NCBI GenBank assembly: GCA_973895155.1
Contig: OZ316895.1
Location: forward strand, 12,586,001 to 12,650,000
Direction: 5' to 3'
DNA length: 64,000 nt
Source of the DNA: Marsupella aquatica
Lineage: Eukaryota; Marchantiophyta
Part shown: piece after piece, positions 1-11,054 of the stretch
How positions within the stretch are numbered: position 1 is the first letter of the stretch
Layout: the number at the start of each line of letters is the position of its first letter
Program-made: the position numbers and the translations under genes
The notes under the pieces: generated by a model
The model's input: the letters and a program-made list of their open reading frames with translations, nothing else
What the model was told of the DNA's origin: nothing
Databases searched by the model: none

Positions 1-1569
1 ATTCATGGATCCGTTTGAATAAGAGACTCTATTTTAACTCTGACTTAAGACGTAAGCGGGGACGTAAGCAAAAATTCTCCTGAACCTCTTCACTGGGAGG
101 GCTGTTAGTTCGGGAGACCAGCTGCATGTCGAGGTGGTCTTCGGATCTTTTCGTGTACAATGGTTAGGATAAAGTGCTTCCTAACCTTTCGTAGTCTGCA
201 AATCGTCCAACCAATAAGCCAATCCACCATTCGGATAATTTCGAAATAATTGCGCTAAGGCTCTGTCAATAAACCAGTCACCATTGGGATGATCTGGATC
301 TAGTTTTACTGAGCCTATCGTGGACAGGATTGACCTTCACGATGCACCCATCTTGCAACAACTGTTAATGTCCAAGCTGCGGTAATAAGTGAACCGGTCA
401 AATGTTTCTCTAAAATGTGATCCAACGTACGGTGTGGATTCATTGAAATACGTTTCTCCAAATTGAAGAGTCTTACTGTGTTCAACTACGCATCTCCATT
501 CAACTTTACTTCAACATAGATGATGCCGGCTCGCCAATGAAGTCTCCATGATCCATCTCCCATATGCTGTTACGATTGCTGCCATTGCTTTTTAGAACCT
601 TGAAGTTTTGTTTCGCCTCTCCAGTTAGAAAAGAACGTGAAACGGAACCAGAGTCCGGAAACAACACACTTTTAGCAGATTAGGAATTCATTTGAATTTA
701 AAAGCAAATGCAATCCTGACCGATTCGCGACTTGCTGACTCAACCATATCAACCGTCTTCGACACCTGCAGGCCAATTAACTTGGATGCCAGAAAAGGCT
801 GCAGTTAGGGTGCCATGGTCTTCAATTGCTGAACAGACTGGAGACAATTTTTCCAGCAACGAGTTCCAAACATCTGACCTAGAGATCTTCAGTAACTCCA
901 CATCAATTGATATGAATCTATTTAATAACTAAGGTCTTCTGTGATCACTGCACTCCATCTATAATGGTGATATCATCCAATATCACCACCATAAAATTCA
1001 AATTAATTAGCACTGAAATTATGAACTTGATAACTGAAAGGGACCGTTAACTACATAGAAGTTACTCGGACTCTCAGAGTGCAAGAGAAAACCTATATAA
1101 CGATTGGAAAGATAGATTTAGAGTTTAGCTGTACCTCTGCCTAGCTCACGCTCAGCCCAGGTGGACGCTCAATCATGTTGAATTGATTGGGTATATTTTG
1201 TCGGAATGATCAATTTGGACAAAATGCCTCTCAGTGAACAATATATTCAATAGTTTACTCTCACTAACACACGGAAGTAAGATCGAGAACAACATTGTTT
1301 AATTTTGCCTTGAAGGATTTCATTGAATCCCATTCATGCAACGTCATTGAAAACAACACTTCACTCCATGTGCCAGCAGAGGGCTGTGAAAGTCAAGCAT
1401 GTCCATCCAACTAAGAAATAGCCATCTAGCTATCTAAATTAAATCCTAAGCTCTAGAATGCAGTTACGAGGTGGGCCTCTACACCATGAGGGTCATTGAA
1501 GTTGGGGGTGAGAATGGAAAAAGAGGATCGGGGCAGGGTGAGTCTCTGAAAATTGGCACTGCCCGCTTT
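1..1569. other. Intergenic DNA, nothing recognised
   Basis: Six-frame reading shows only short open frames, the longest 66 codons at 732-932 (+). None has a recognisable domain, signal peptide or splice context. No long repeats or terminal inverted repeats were seen. Confidence 0.5.
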
Positions 1570-1790
1570 AATGTACCCAGGCTAGTATACATGCAAACAG
1601 CATATAGAGTGGGCGGTTCATTTGAACAGTCTCTCAGGCTAGTGTATATGCGAACAGCATACAGAGTGGGAATTTGAACAGGCACTCTGGTTACCGGTAG
1701 TGTACACACAAACAGCAGCATATAGCATTTCAATAGGCACTCAGGCTAGGGTACATACAACCTGCGCATGGAGTGGGCAGCCCTCAACAG
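1570..1790. repeat. Degenerate tandem repeat, about 50-58 bp, four copies
   Basis: Units begin with CAGGCTAGTRTAYAT or a close variant near 1578, 1636, 1695 and 1742. Most contain the core AACAGCATAYAGAGTGGG. Copies differ by substitutions and short indels, so the array is old. Short open frames on both strands across it are by-products of the repetition. Confidence 0.65.
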
Positions 1791-2247
1791 TAGACGCAGC
1801 CCAGGTGTACCGGAGGTCGATGTCCCAAGAATCTTTCGCCGATCCATCAGGTGGTCGATCTAGTAGGATACACACTGGTGAGAGTTCATGACACTTGGCC
1901 GCAACTGTTCGATTGTTGTAATTGGGATTGGCAAGCGACGGCTTTTCTCCGCGTCCAATCTACATATCCTGCTGTAGGCCTGTAGTTCTCATTCACCAGA
2001 GCTTACGGGAAGCAATTGATGAACGGATCAAAGGTGATCTTCTTTTGGCTACGGTAGATCTCAAACTCTAGACTCATCAAAGGAGATCTTGTTCAGGCTA
2101 CGGTAAATCTAAAACACTAGACTGATCCTTGTGACCGCCCGTGCAGGCTAGGACAGGTTCTACCACGAGCTTTCCTTACTAGTATTATACCTTCTCCGAC
2201 CATTTTAGCTCATTTCATTATCTCGTTCCAAGATACTCAACAACTCT
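1791..2247. other. Intergenic DNA with a small direct duplication
   Basis: A motif of about 50 bp beginning ATCAAAGGTGATCTT is present twice, near 2027 and 2078, each copy followed by GGCTACGGTARATCT. Nothing else is recognised in this stretch. Confidence 0.45.
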
Positions 2248-2472
2248 GGACTCCATTATTAACATTCATAGGATTTTAACCGTATATTCCAGGATGTACT
2301 AACAGCGAATTCACATAACAAAGGACTCCATTATTAACATTCATAGGATTTTAACCGTATATTCCAGGATGTACTAACAGCGAATTCACATAACAAAGGA
2401 CTCCATTATTAACATTCATAGGATTTTAACCGTATATTCCAGGATGTACTAACAGCGAATTCACATAACAAA
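2248..2472. repeat. Perfect 75-bp tandem triplication
   Basis: Three consecutive 75-bp units start at 2248, 2323 and 2398. They appear identical by eye, each beginning GGACTCCATTATTAACATTC and ending CACATAACAAA. Perfect identity suggests recent amplification or collapse and re-expansion. No coding function is evident, and the 75-bp spacing has no unique spacers, so it is not a CRISPR array. Confidence 0.9.
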
Positions 2473-3064
2473 GGGCAGATATAATTAAATCGATCACAAT
2501 CAACTGTGACGTCCTTTGTTTCCGACCAATTCGCCTCAGCAGCCAATGATGGTATAGTCTGTCTGATGCTGAGCTGTGACATGGATAATTGGATATGCCT
2601 CATTCAATTCCGACATTCTCACAATGAATAGTTAAATAAAGGTGGTAGGTCCTTTCAGCACACACAATCTAATTACAGTATCTAATCCCCATAGAAACTG
2701 CTTTACATGGCCCAGAGTAATGCCTCTAGGGCATGACTCGGTGCAAGTGAAAAACAACCACTGGGCACGGTGAGTTTCTAAAATAACTTAAATGCCTATA
2801 TCTACTTTCATAGAACAAACACTAAGACTCATAGTTATTATGGAAAAAGAGCCCTATGCCCATGTTTTGCACATTGCAATGAGGGCCGGCCCACAGGGCC
2901 GGGGGCTGAGAGGCAAGAGAGGGCAAGTGGTAATCGAATCGAATGGATACAAAAATACTCTAAAATATATAACGGCCAGTTTTGATTCCCGCCAATTCTG
3001 TATTTCATAATGGGATGAAGGACAAAAAAAGGCGGGATCACTTATTATAGTTGTAGATAAAGCC
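2473..3064. other. Intergenic DNA, nothing recognised
   Basis: Only short open frames (72 codons or fewer) without recognisable motifs. No transposon ends or repeats were identified. Confidence 0.45.
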
Positions 3065-3965
3065 TAATTGGCCACCATGTTAGTCAGAGTGACCTCATGA
3101 ATAACAATTTGATAGTCCACTGGATTTTTGGGCTTATAACTTGATGATTATGATGTCACACCATTTAGAGTGGTAGTAAAGTATATCGTACTATCTAGGG
3201 TATAGAGGTTTTGTATGTGTGCTATATGAGCACTTTGTGTTTAGTTTGAGTTGGTGTGAGGGATAGTTATCCCCTTGTGTTGGCTCAAAGGCCTCATCTT
3301 TCAATGTTGAGCCTCTGAGCATGAGCTTGCTGGCTATGGTGTGGCTGACCAGGTTGTGTGCATGTAACATGGATTCCTTGAAGCACAAGGTGCGTTGGGC
3401 TTGACATATATGTGTGATCGCGTGGGATGGGATCGATGTTGGATTAGCACTGATCGTTGTTCGATTTCATCCATTGAAGATTATTGTGGGTTTTGGGCAT
3501 GTGTGGCCATTGGTTCCATTTGTACTCCATTCTCTTATGTTTGTGTTAGTGGATTGTGACTATGCTTGGATATGTATGACAAGCGATGTATGTTGTGTAG
3601 CGATGTGTATGCGCACGACAATGAGTTTTAAAATAATTTTTTGATTTTTCATGTGCAAGAGGAGGTATAAAAAAAGACTAGTCATCCTATTGCACATTAA
3701 CACAATGAAAATTAATCTAATAAAGTTTTACCCCTCCTCATTCCATTATGAATCACTCTGTCAACCAAAATGGATAAAATATCACTGTCATTTTGATGGA
3801 AGTGTAACTTACCTACTGATCTGGCACATCCGCAAAACTTAAAAGGATTTGAATTTTATGAACATCAAGTTATTACAATTAAATTCAAATATATGGAAAT
3901 GTGATCCATAGGGGTTTCAAAAAACCAACATTGTGGTCCATGGGAGCATCGATATTTTGTGGGAT
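3065..3965 (-). repeat. Dispersed repeat family R1, copy 1 (minus orientation)
   Basis: The reverse complement of 3690-3960 matches 14220-14540 and 60720-60990. Shared segments include ATGGACCACA...GTTGGT and the stretch around AGATTAATTTTCATTGTG. The 3070-3160 part (GCTTATAACTTGATGATTAT and flanks) matches 14605-14690 in inverted orientation. About 480 bp at 3160-3640 has no counterpart in the other copies, so this copy probably carries an insertion. No coding capacity was seen. Confidence 0.65.
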
Positions 3966-4099
3966 TATAAACATTGTAGATTGAGAATTACTAATTAAAT
4001 TTTTCATAATTTGCTGATAAATTAAACAATAGAACTGCATGAACAATAAAATTTTGAACATAAAATTTTGCTATTAAATTGCAAACAAAAGCTAGAATT

Positions 4100-4280
4100 T
4101 GGATCTAGGTTTTTTAGAGTGAAGTCTCAAGACCAGTGATTCTAGGGCCCCACCAAAAATTTGGGGTCTAGGTTTCTAGAATGAAAACTCTAGACTAGTG
4201 ACTCTAGGGCCCCAAAATTGTGGGGTCAGATAGGTTTTGAGAGTGAAAGCTCTAGACCATGATTCTAGGGCCCAAAAACA
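4100..4280. repeat. Degenerate tandem repeat, about 60 bp, three copies
   Basis: Three units follow a shared pattern: GGTCTAGGTTT, then a variant of AGARTGAAARCTCTAGAC, then TGATTCTAGGGCCC. They centre near 4110-4160, 4165-4215 and 4220-4275. Divergence between copies is moderate. Confidence 0.65.
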
Positions 4281-4672
4281 AATATGTGAATGAAAGGGAC
4301 CATGGGATGATATGTATGTCAAAATGATGATAATACTATAATTTATGTGAACATTTCTATTTACATTCAAAGAATCGACATTGAGGCTGGTCAAGTGAAA
4401 ACAAGGAGAGTTGTTGTAAGGCATCAACAATCATGCATACAATTAAAGAAATAGGGGAGGGTGGTTGTAAGGCAATGACATGCAGGCACCATATCATCGG
4501 GTATGGATAATTTTTGTAGCCTAGTGAAGTACAGAGTAACCTAATACAATAAGGAGTGGTTTTGTGTTTAGGAAGGTAGGGCTCACATAACGCAAATTAA
4601 ATTAAATACTCTTAGTGAATACTCTGTGTCAACTTTAGTGCTTAGCATGGCGGTTGAAAGGTACACAACATG
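4281..4672. other. Intergenic DNA, nothing recognised
   Basis: AT-rich stretch between a small tandem repeat and the inverted-repeat element that starts at 4673. No gene or repeat was identified. Confidence 0.4.
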
Positions 4673-5985
4673 GTGACGGACCAAACGAGAAGTGTGACGC
4701 CTAATGGAGAAGGGTGTTTTCAATTTCGATCGATTTTCGTCAATTTTCACAATGTGCGCGACACATTTCTCACAAAATCAATTATTTTTGCAAAACCGAC
4801 TAATTCGTATCATTCCCAACTTCGCGAGGAATGATGGCTTCATCCCAAATTGTGAATTTCAATATCCTCGCTAACTTCAAATATTTTCATTGCGACAATA
4901 GAACCCAGAAATATTTCCATTTTGGTTAGATTTTGAAAATAGAACTTTTGGTTACAAGGAAAACAGATCAAGAAAACAAAACTATTCCGATACCGATATC
5001 GCTCCTCGAATTCCATTCAAATTTGTTTGCCGTTTCTTTCATAAAATGAAGGTTTTGAAATATTTACCACATTCTAATATTTTTTTACATCAAATTTTAC
5101 CACACAGTCAGTTGAAGTTACCTCGCAGTTCACCACGTAGTTTGCAAAATTCCATTGTCAACGTTGAAACAAGAATACAAATGGCAATGTCCATTTGTAA
5201 TTGTTCCGGACTCATTTCTTAGTCTTTCCTCTAGCAAACCGGTGTCGCTCTTCCTCCCGGTTCACCTGTAATCCTCACTCAAATACAGTCCACGATACTG
5301 GTATCGCTCTTCCTCCTTGACCACCTATAAACACCACTCCAATACAGACCGCGATACTGGTATCGCTCTTCCTCCTTGACCACCTGTAAACACCACTCCA
5401 ATACAGACCGCGATACCGGTATCTCTCTTCCTCCTTGACCATCTGTAAACACCACTCCAATACAGACCACGATACCGGTATCTCTCTTCCTCCTTGATCA
5501 CCTATAAACACCACTCCAATACAGACCACGATACCGGTATCTCTCTTCCTCCTTGACCACCTGTAAACACCACTCCAATACAGACCATGATACCGGTATC
5601 TCTCTTCCTCATTGACCACCTGTAAACACCACTCCAATACAGACCGCGATACCGGTATAGCTTTTTCTCCCGACAACCTTGAATGCCAATCCAATAAACA
5701 TAACAATACCGGTATTTGTCGTCCTCCAGGATCACATTAACCATGGGTTAAGTTTCGTAGTCAACCGCGCAGTTTATGCAATTTACCGTCTCAAGTGGAT
5801 TTTTTTTAACTGTTTGGTTGCGCAATGTGAAGAGCGATCCGCGTATCGCTCCTCACTTTCAAGACTCCAAAACAAACGATATTCTCACTCATGGGCGTTT
5901 TGTATCGGAGATTTCTTTACTTAGCCGCGATTTTGCGATTGGGCAAAACGAGAAGGGTGGTCACACTTCTCGTTTGGTCCGTCAC
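4673..5985. mobile_element. Candidate non-autonomous TIR element carrying a minisatellite
   Basis: A 26-bp terminal inverted repeat is perfect at its two ends. The left arm is 4673-4698, starting GTGACGGACCAAACGAG. The right arm, 5960-5985, is its exact reverse complement. Inside the right arm an AACGAGAAG / CTTCTCGTT pair could fold into a hairpin. The element is about 1.31 kb and encodes no transposase, so it would be non-autonomous. A matching target-site duplication was not found next to these ends, so the true termini may lie a few bases outward or the duplication has decayed. Superfamily is undetermined; a hAT-like, Mutator-like or foldback element are all possible. Confidence 0.65.
5237..5735. 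repeat. 59-bp minisatellite with a palindromic core
   Basis: Six exact-length 59-bp units begin AATACAG at 5282, 5341, 5400, 5459, 5518 and 5577. A seventh starts at 5636, and degenerate half-units lie on both sides. Most units contain the 12-bp palindrome GATACCGGTATC; the first two have GATACTGGTATC. Because 59 is not a multiple of three, each unit shifts frame. Open frames of up to 143 codons on the minus strand are therefore repeat artefacts, not a repeat protein. Confidence 0.92.
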
Positions 5986-6792
5986 TGTGTTACACCTAGA
6001 AGGTCTAGAGTTCAAAACACATTGAAAGGAGTGACCTCTTTTAAAGCGCTAAAGGCATTGGGACTTGAAATCATTCACCGAGATAAGTCCTTGGTACGTC
6101 ATTTAAGATTAATTTGTGGAATGTCAAAAATGATCAACAACAAAAAACACTTTTGCACCAACTTTTAAGAGCACTACTAGGAGAAGACTGCCACAGGTGA
6201 GCACCTCCAAATGACTGCCTTAGTCATATAGCTACAAATTTAGGCCATCTTTGGACAATGAGCGTGTCGTTTGAAAAGGGGCAAAGGAATGCATGAATAT
6301 ATCCAAATGACAAAGGGGCAAAGGAATGCATGAATATATCCAAATTACAAAGGGGCCTGCTTGGAGCACAAGAGACTACTCCGCTATATCTTCAAGATGC
6401 CCATAGATATATGTGCTCGTGGGGCTAATGAGGCTCCAAGCAATGTCGCTGTTTGACAAATTAAAAAAGAGCCACAACAAGGGTCTCCCCAAAGACGTTC
6501 CTGCCAGGAGCATCCCCAACTTACAAGAGTGTCTTTGCTGGTCATCCAGCAGGTTCACAAGCTTGGCAGATCTTGTACCATTGATAGGCAAAATTCAAGC
6601 TTCACCCCACCTGAGCAACTTGACACATATAGTGTCAGCCCAGTTTACATGCATTGATATAATCAATTCAGCCTTATCATACTATCTCAATTAGATAGGT
6701 ACAGTTTTGGCCACATCATGCATATGTTCTCATGTTTCTACTCATATAAATAAAAACATAGAACCTCTTAATCCGAGCTTCCAATGTTTCTT
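5986..6792. other. Intergenic DNA; small direct duplication at 6273-6350
   Basis: A motif of about 38 bp containing AAAGGGGCAAAGGAATGCAT is present twice in tandem. Otherwise only short open frames without recognisable domains are seen. This is the DNA into which the Copia element inserted. Confidence 0.45.
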
Positions 6793-6797
6793 CTCAC

Positions 6798-7218
6798 TGT
6801 TGGGTATTTACTCTTACGTCTAGGTTAGGTATGACGTGGTTGGTACAACAACGTGGGTTGGTACAATTACGTGGTTAGGTACAACTACATGATTAGGTAC
6901 AACTATGTGGTTAGGTACAACTACGTGATTAGGTACAACTATGTGGTTAGGTACAACTAAGTTGCACACTGTATCATAAGAGGCATGTGTGCTTGGAGAG
7001 GTAGAACCAAGGCTCATTGTTATGGAGCCACTTGAGAGATAGGGAGAGCTTACACTGTGGAGACTCGGTATAGCCGACGGGCTTAGAGTTCAGTAAAGCT
7101 CTCTTGTGTGTTCACGTGGACGTAGCCTCAAGGAGGTGAACCACGTATCTCTTGTGTCGACTATTGTGCGTTGGATGGTTCATGGGCTTGCCGTTGCGAT
7201 CGTCGTCTATGCTCAACA
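6798..7218 (+). repeat. 5' LTR of the Copia element
   Basis: This 421-bp LTR has TG...CA ends. It contains about seven tandem units of 17-18 bp (consensus ACGTGRTTAGGTACAACT) at 6834-6960, probably in the U3 region and a possible enhancer array. It differs from the 3' LTR at six sites: four in the tandem array region and two further downstream. Confidence 0.95.
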
Positions 7219-7220
7219 AT

Positions 7221-7232
7221 TGGTATCAGAGC
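7221..7232 (+). promoter_or_regulatory. Primer-binding site, initiator tRNA-Met
   Basis: TGGTATCAGAGC lies two bases after the 5' LTR. It is complementary to the 3' end of plant initiator tRNA-Met, the usual primer for minus-strand synthesis in plant Copia elements. Confidence 0.93.
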
Positions 7233-8372
7233 ATGCTTGGGAGGTGACGTGTGTTCGTGACAGGATTTCATGACGGTTTTTCCAGCGTTGAGTGTTGGTG
7301 GATTTTCCAGAGTTCCATCGCATGGAACTTGGAGTTTATGGGCTCAACGGATAGATCAGGGCAAGAGCTTTCTAACGGTGTGAAGAAATCGTTGAACGGA
7401 GCTCGTGGTGTAGAGAGATCTAAGTTTTTGTCATTCTGGATTTTGTGAAGAAAGTTGGCAATCGACTCGGAGGGAGAAGCGTCAAGTGTTTTGACTCAAC
7501 GGAGAGATTGAGGCAAGACGATTATTTTTGAGTCCGGGATTGGCTCTTTGATGCAAAGAGGAAGGCTAAGCAAAATCAATTACCTTGTTGGACTTGGTGA
7601 CGGCACCAAGTGCAATTGATCAACATTCGTTGTTGACAAGGTACCATTTTTTTCTCTTTGAAAAACTGATTCGAAATTGGCTATGGCAATTGAGAGAAAT
7701 CTGTCATCTTTACCAATTTTTTTCTCCCTCGTTCTTTCCTCGTTTTGGGTGCTTCTTATATCGATCTTCATCGCCTCGGAGTCTAGTTTCCAAATCTGAA
7801 ATTGGATCTTGATTTCGTCAAAACCCGAGTGAGATATCTTGCATTTGGTGTCGAGGGGTACATTCTGCCGTGTGTATTTTCTGCGCGCGCGACCAGATTT
7901 CGACGACGAAAGGTGGTAGGGGGTTTTGGGGGTTCGAGGACACATGTCAGCCCCTCGATTGTTCTTCCAAAATTCCCATAGGGCCTGTACAAGGGTCATA
8001 GAATATTCCAAAAAACCAGAGAGCTATTTTTTGACCGTCCGACAAAGATTTCATCCGTTGAACGGTAACTTTTTTGGTTATTTTTCGGCGAGGTCGTAGC
8101 CATTGAAGTTGGCAATGCAGCGCACCAATCACATCGCAATTCCGACAACGGGTTGTACTTGGTATTTCGGTTATTCCCTGAGGTGGTCAAAACGGGGGAG
8201 TTTCCCAAGGTTTTACCCACCTCGACCGAAATTTGAATAACTTTTCCGTCAAATTTCGATTTTGATTTCGGTTTTCAGTATTGGACTCCTAGCTTTGTGG
8301 GCTACGCGGCGGTGTTGAGTTTCAAGTTTTTTGAGAAGTTGTGAAAAACAACATTTTTTGTGACTTTCTCAT
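7233..8372 (+). other. Untranslated leader of the Copia element
   Basis: About 1.14 kb separates the primer-binding site from the gag start. Open frames here on either strand (up to 143 codons) show no recognisable protein motif. The stretch probably holds packaging and dimerisation signals, but none can be identified by eye. Confidence 0.6.
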
Positions 8373-9407
8373 ATGAGTGATTCGGAGGAGTTTTTTGAAG
8401 ACGTGGAACTTGAAGCACGAGGATCACCGTGGAGGTTTCAGGGGCAGAGAGAGGAGCAGGAGGAAGAGCACGTGACACCGATACCATCACCGGTGCGGCG
8501 TGTGGTGGAGGAAGCAGTACTACTACCGGAGCTCACGGTAAAGAAGAAGATGGGGACTTTCAAGCTTGGGGGACCCAAGTATGAAGTGACAAAGTATGAT
8601 GGGCGCTCTGACTACTTGCTATGGGAGAAGCAGGTGAAGGGAGTGCTTTATGCGTCAGGGATGGGCCAACTGCTGAGCCCTCGTGAAGACGATGTTGATG
8701 AGAAACAATGGGACCGCATGCAGGAGCAGGGAGTGTGGTGTGTTACACTCTATCTCATGCCTCCCATCATCAAGCAGTTGGGTGCACATAAGGATTGCAT
8801 GTCCTTGTTTGCGGAATTGCAGAGCAAGTATCACCGCAAGGAGTTGTCGAACCGGCTCTACACTTCCTACAAACTGATGAGTTTCAGGATGAAGGAATCT
8901 GGTACGAAGTTGCAAGACCATGTGGATGCTTTCAACGACATGGTTGTTGACTTGGAAAACCTTGGGGAGACTTTGAATGATGAGACGAAGGCTCTGCAGC
9001 TTCTTAGTTCATTGCCTCCATCTTACCAGTCCCTATCACGAGTGTTGTTGCATCGTGATAGGGATACCATTTCATACAATGACGTGGTAAGTTCTCTGCT
9101 TAGTGATGATCTTCAGCAGAAGATGCACATCACGTCACAGCCTTCATCATCTGGTGCTGCCCTCAATGTTAACCGTGGGAGGAGTATGCAGCGACCAACT
9201 GGGGACCGTAGAACCCAGTTTAGATCTAAATCCAGATCTAAGTCCAAGGGTAAATCCCCTCAGAGGAGGCAGGTGACATGTTGGAAGTGCAACCAAGTTG
9301 GACACTTCAAGCAAGACTGTAAGGGAAAGGCAGCGGAAACTTCATCGGCAAATGTGGCTAGGGCTGATGGAGAAGCTGATTTACTCAATGATGAGTATGT
9401 TTTATGA
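8373..9407 (+). CDS. gag: Copia Gag (capsid-nucleocapsid)
   Basis: This 344-residue protein forms the retrotransposon particle. Residues about 65-250 match the UBN2-type Gag domain of plant Copia elements, with the motif YDGRSDYLLWEKQVKG near its start. A basic, Ser/Arg-rich linker leads to a single CCHC zinc knuckle, CWKCNQVGHFKQDC, at residues 303-316, which binds element RNA. The start ATG is the first in frame after the leader. The frame ends at TGA 9405-9407, but the same frame stays open immediately downstream into the protease. The stop is therefore either a nonsense mutation in a fused gag-pol frame or a suppressible stop. Fused single frames are the rule in plant Copia elements, so mutation is the simpler reading. 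Confidence 0.92.
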   Translation: MSDSEEFFEDVELEARGSPWRFQGQREEQEEEHVTPIPSPVRRVVEEAVLLPELTVKKKMGTFKLGGPKYEVTKYDGRSDYLLWEKQVKGVLYASGMGQLLSPREDDVDEKQWDRMQEQGVWCVTLYLMPPIIKQLGAHKDCMSLFAELQSKYHRKELSNRLYTSYKLMSFRMKESGTKLQDHVDAFNDMVVDLENLGETLNDETKALQLLSSLPPSYQSLSRVLLHRDRDTISYNDVVSSLLSDDLQQKMHITSQPSSSGAALNVNRGRSMQRPTGDRRTQFRSKSRSKSKGKSPQRRQVTCWKCNQVGHFKQDCKGKAAETSSANVARADGEADLLNDEYVL

Positions 9408-11054
9408 AGCCGGGGGTATGCCCTGTGCACGTCATCTAGGAGAGCAGATGATGTGTGGATTCTTGATTGTGCTTGCTCTTTTCATATTTGTTACATTCGT
9501 GAGTTTTTCAGTTCTTACTCTGTTTCAAACGGTTCAGTTCTGATGGGAAATGATCACTCCTGTCAAATTGAGGGAATTGGGTCTGTGAAGATTCAAATGT
9601 TTGATGGCGCTGTGCGCACAGTATCCGGAGTCAGGTATGTACCTGGCATGCGTAAGAATCTGATTTCACTCGGTGTGTTGGATTCAAATGGTCATCAATG
9701 GAGCGTTATTGATGGTGAACTTCAAGTCAGGTCGGGAGAGACAGTGATTTTGAAGGGGAGTAGACAAAAGAATTTGTATGTGTTACAGGGCAATACTGTA
9801 TGTGGAGAGGCCAATGTAACCAAGTCTCACGAGGAGATGACTCAACTGTGGCATTCACGGCTAGGCCACATGAGTGAGAAGGGTTTGGCTATCTTACGGA
9901 AGAATGGACTCATTTCTGATTTGCAATCTTGTAAATTAGAGTTTTGTGAGCATTGCATTCTTGGAAAGCAGCATCGTCGTGCTTTTGGTGTTGGAACTCA
10001 TCGTTCCAAAGCGGTTCTTGAGTACATACATAGTGACGTGTGGGGTCCATCCCCAACTCCCTCACACTCTGGAAAGTTGTACTATGTATCATTTATTGAT
10101 GATTACTCAAGATTTGTGTGGATTTATTTCATGACGCATAAGTCTCATGTCTTGTCCATTTTTAAGAAGTGGAAGGCCCAGGTGGAGAATCAGACTGGAA
10201 ACACGATCAAGTGTTTGGATACAAGGGTGAAGAGTCTGAGGTCAGACAACGGCGGGGAGTACACTTCAATGGAATTTGAAGAGTACTGTTCAGAACAGGG
10301 GATAACTCGTCATCTCACCACAGTTTATACTCCGCAGCAGAATGGTGTCGCTGAGAGGCTCAATCGGACACTGTTGGAGCGGTCACGGAGTATGTTGAGC
10401 CAATCAGGTTTACCACAAGAATTTTGGGCAGAAGCTGTCAATACCGCAGCTTATTTGGTAAATCTTTCTCCTTCTAGTGCTATCAATTTCAAAACGCCGT
10501 TTGAGATGCGCTATAAGCAGCAAGCAGACTATCATGGCTTGGTAGTTTTTGGAAGTGATGCATATGCTCTCACACCAAAGCAGAATAGGACCAAGTTGGA
10601 TCCTACCTCCAGGAAATGTGTTTTTCTTGGGTACCAGAGTGGTGTGAAAGCCTATAGGCTATGGGATCCTATTGCCTGTAAGCTCGTTGTTAGTAGGGAT
10701 GTTTCCTTCAATGAATCCAGATTATTGAAGGAGGGGGAGAATACTCAGGTCTCCCGTACTGACAAAGGAAAATCTCCTATCCCGGATCTCGTTGAGGGGG
10801 AGATTGGTTATGAGGTGCATGACCGGAGAGAAGGAGTTGCTCCAATTATGGAGCTGGTTCCTGTGCCAGAGGAACCAGAGGAGCTTGTTGATGCTGGTGA
10901 GCAGCAAGTGGATGCTGTTGAGCTTCAAATTGTACCAGCACACGCAGATCAACCGGAGTCATCGCTAGAAGAATATCTGGTCGCACTGTACGCGCTCCAC
11001 CAAGGTATGGACAGTGGGTTGATTCATCTCAACTGCAAGAGGATGATTTTATAG
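9408..11054 (+). pseudogene. pol: Copia Pol part 1: protease and integrase
   Basis: The frame is open from just after the gag stop; its first methionine is at 9453. The protease active-site region reads WILDCACSFH, with Asp-Cys-Ala in place of the usual Asp-Ser/Thr-Gly/Ala. Next comes the GAG-pre-integrase zinc-binding segment (LWHSRLGHMSEKG ... CEHC). The integrase core follows, with catalytic acidic residues in HSDVWGP, RSDNGGEY and NGVAERLNRT. The C-terminal GKR-like region (CVFLGYQSGVKAYRLWDP) is present. The reading leaves the correct frame near 10975-10985. The downstream frame reads RAPPRYGQWVDSSQL, the natural continuation, which points to a one-base deletion. The last residues before the stop at 11054 are frameshift junk. 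Confidence 0.9.

Noticed and set aside
2248-2472. CRISPR-like array
   Set aside because: Units are contiguous and identical with no unique spacers, and the DNA is plant nuclear.
4673-4698. Target-site duplication for the 1.31-kb TIR element
   Set aside because: The 8-9 bases outside the two arms (CACAACATG and TGTGTTACA) do not match, so no duplication is claimed.
5275-5744. Overlapping minus-strand open frames of 63-143 codons with repeated YRYRGLYWSGVY-like peptides
   Set aside because: They follow the 59-bp minisatellite. Since 59 is not a multiple of three, all frames are open in turn. No independent sign of coding.
6820-7017. Minus-strand frame reading repeated VVPNHVVVPNH, also at 12893-13090
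   Set aside because: Translation of the tandem units in the Copia LTRs.
7580-8220. Several open frames in the Copia leader
   Set aside because: No similarity to Gag or any known domain; the leader of plant Copia elements is normally untranslated.
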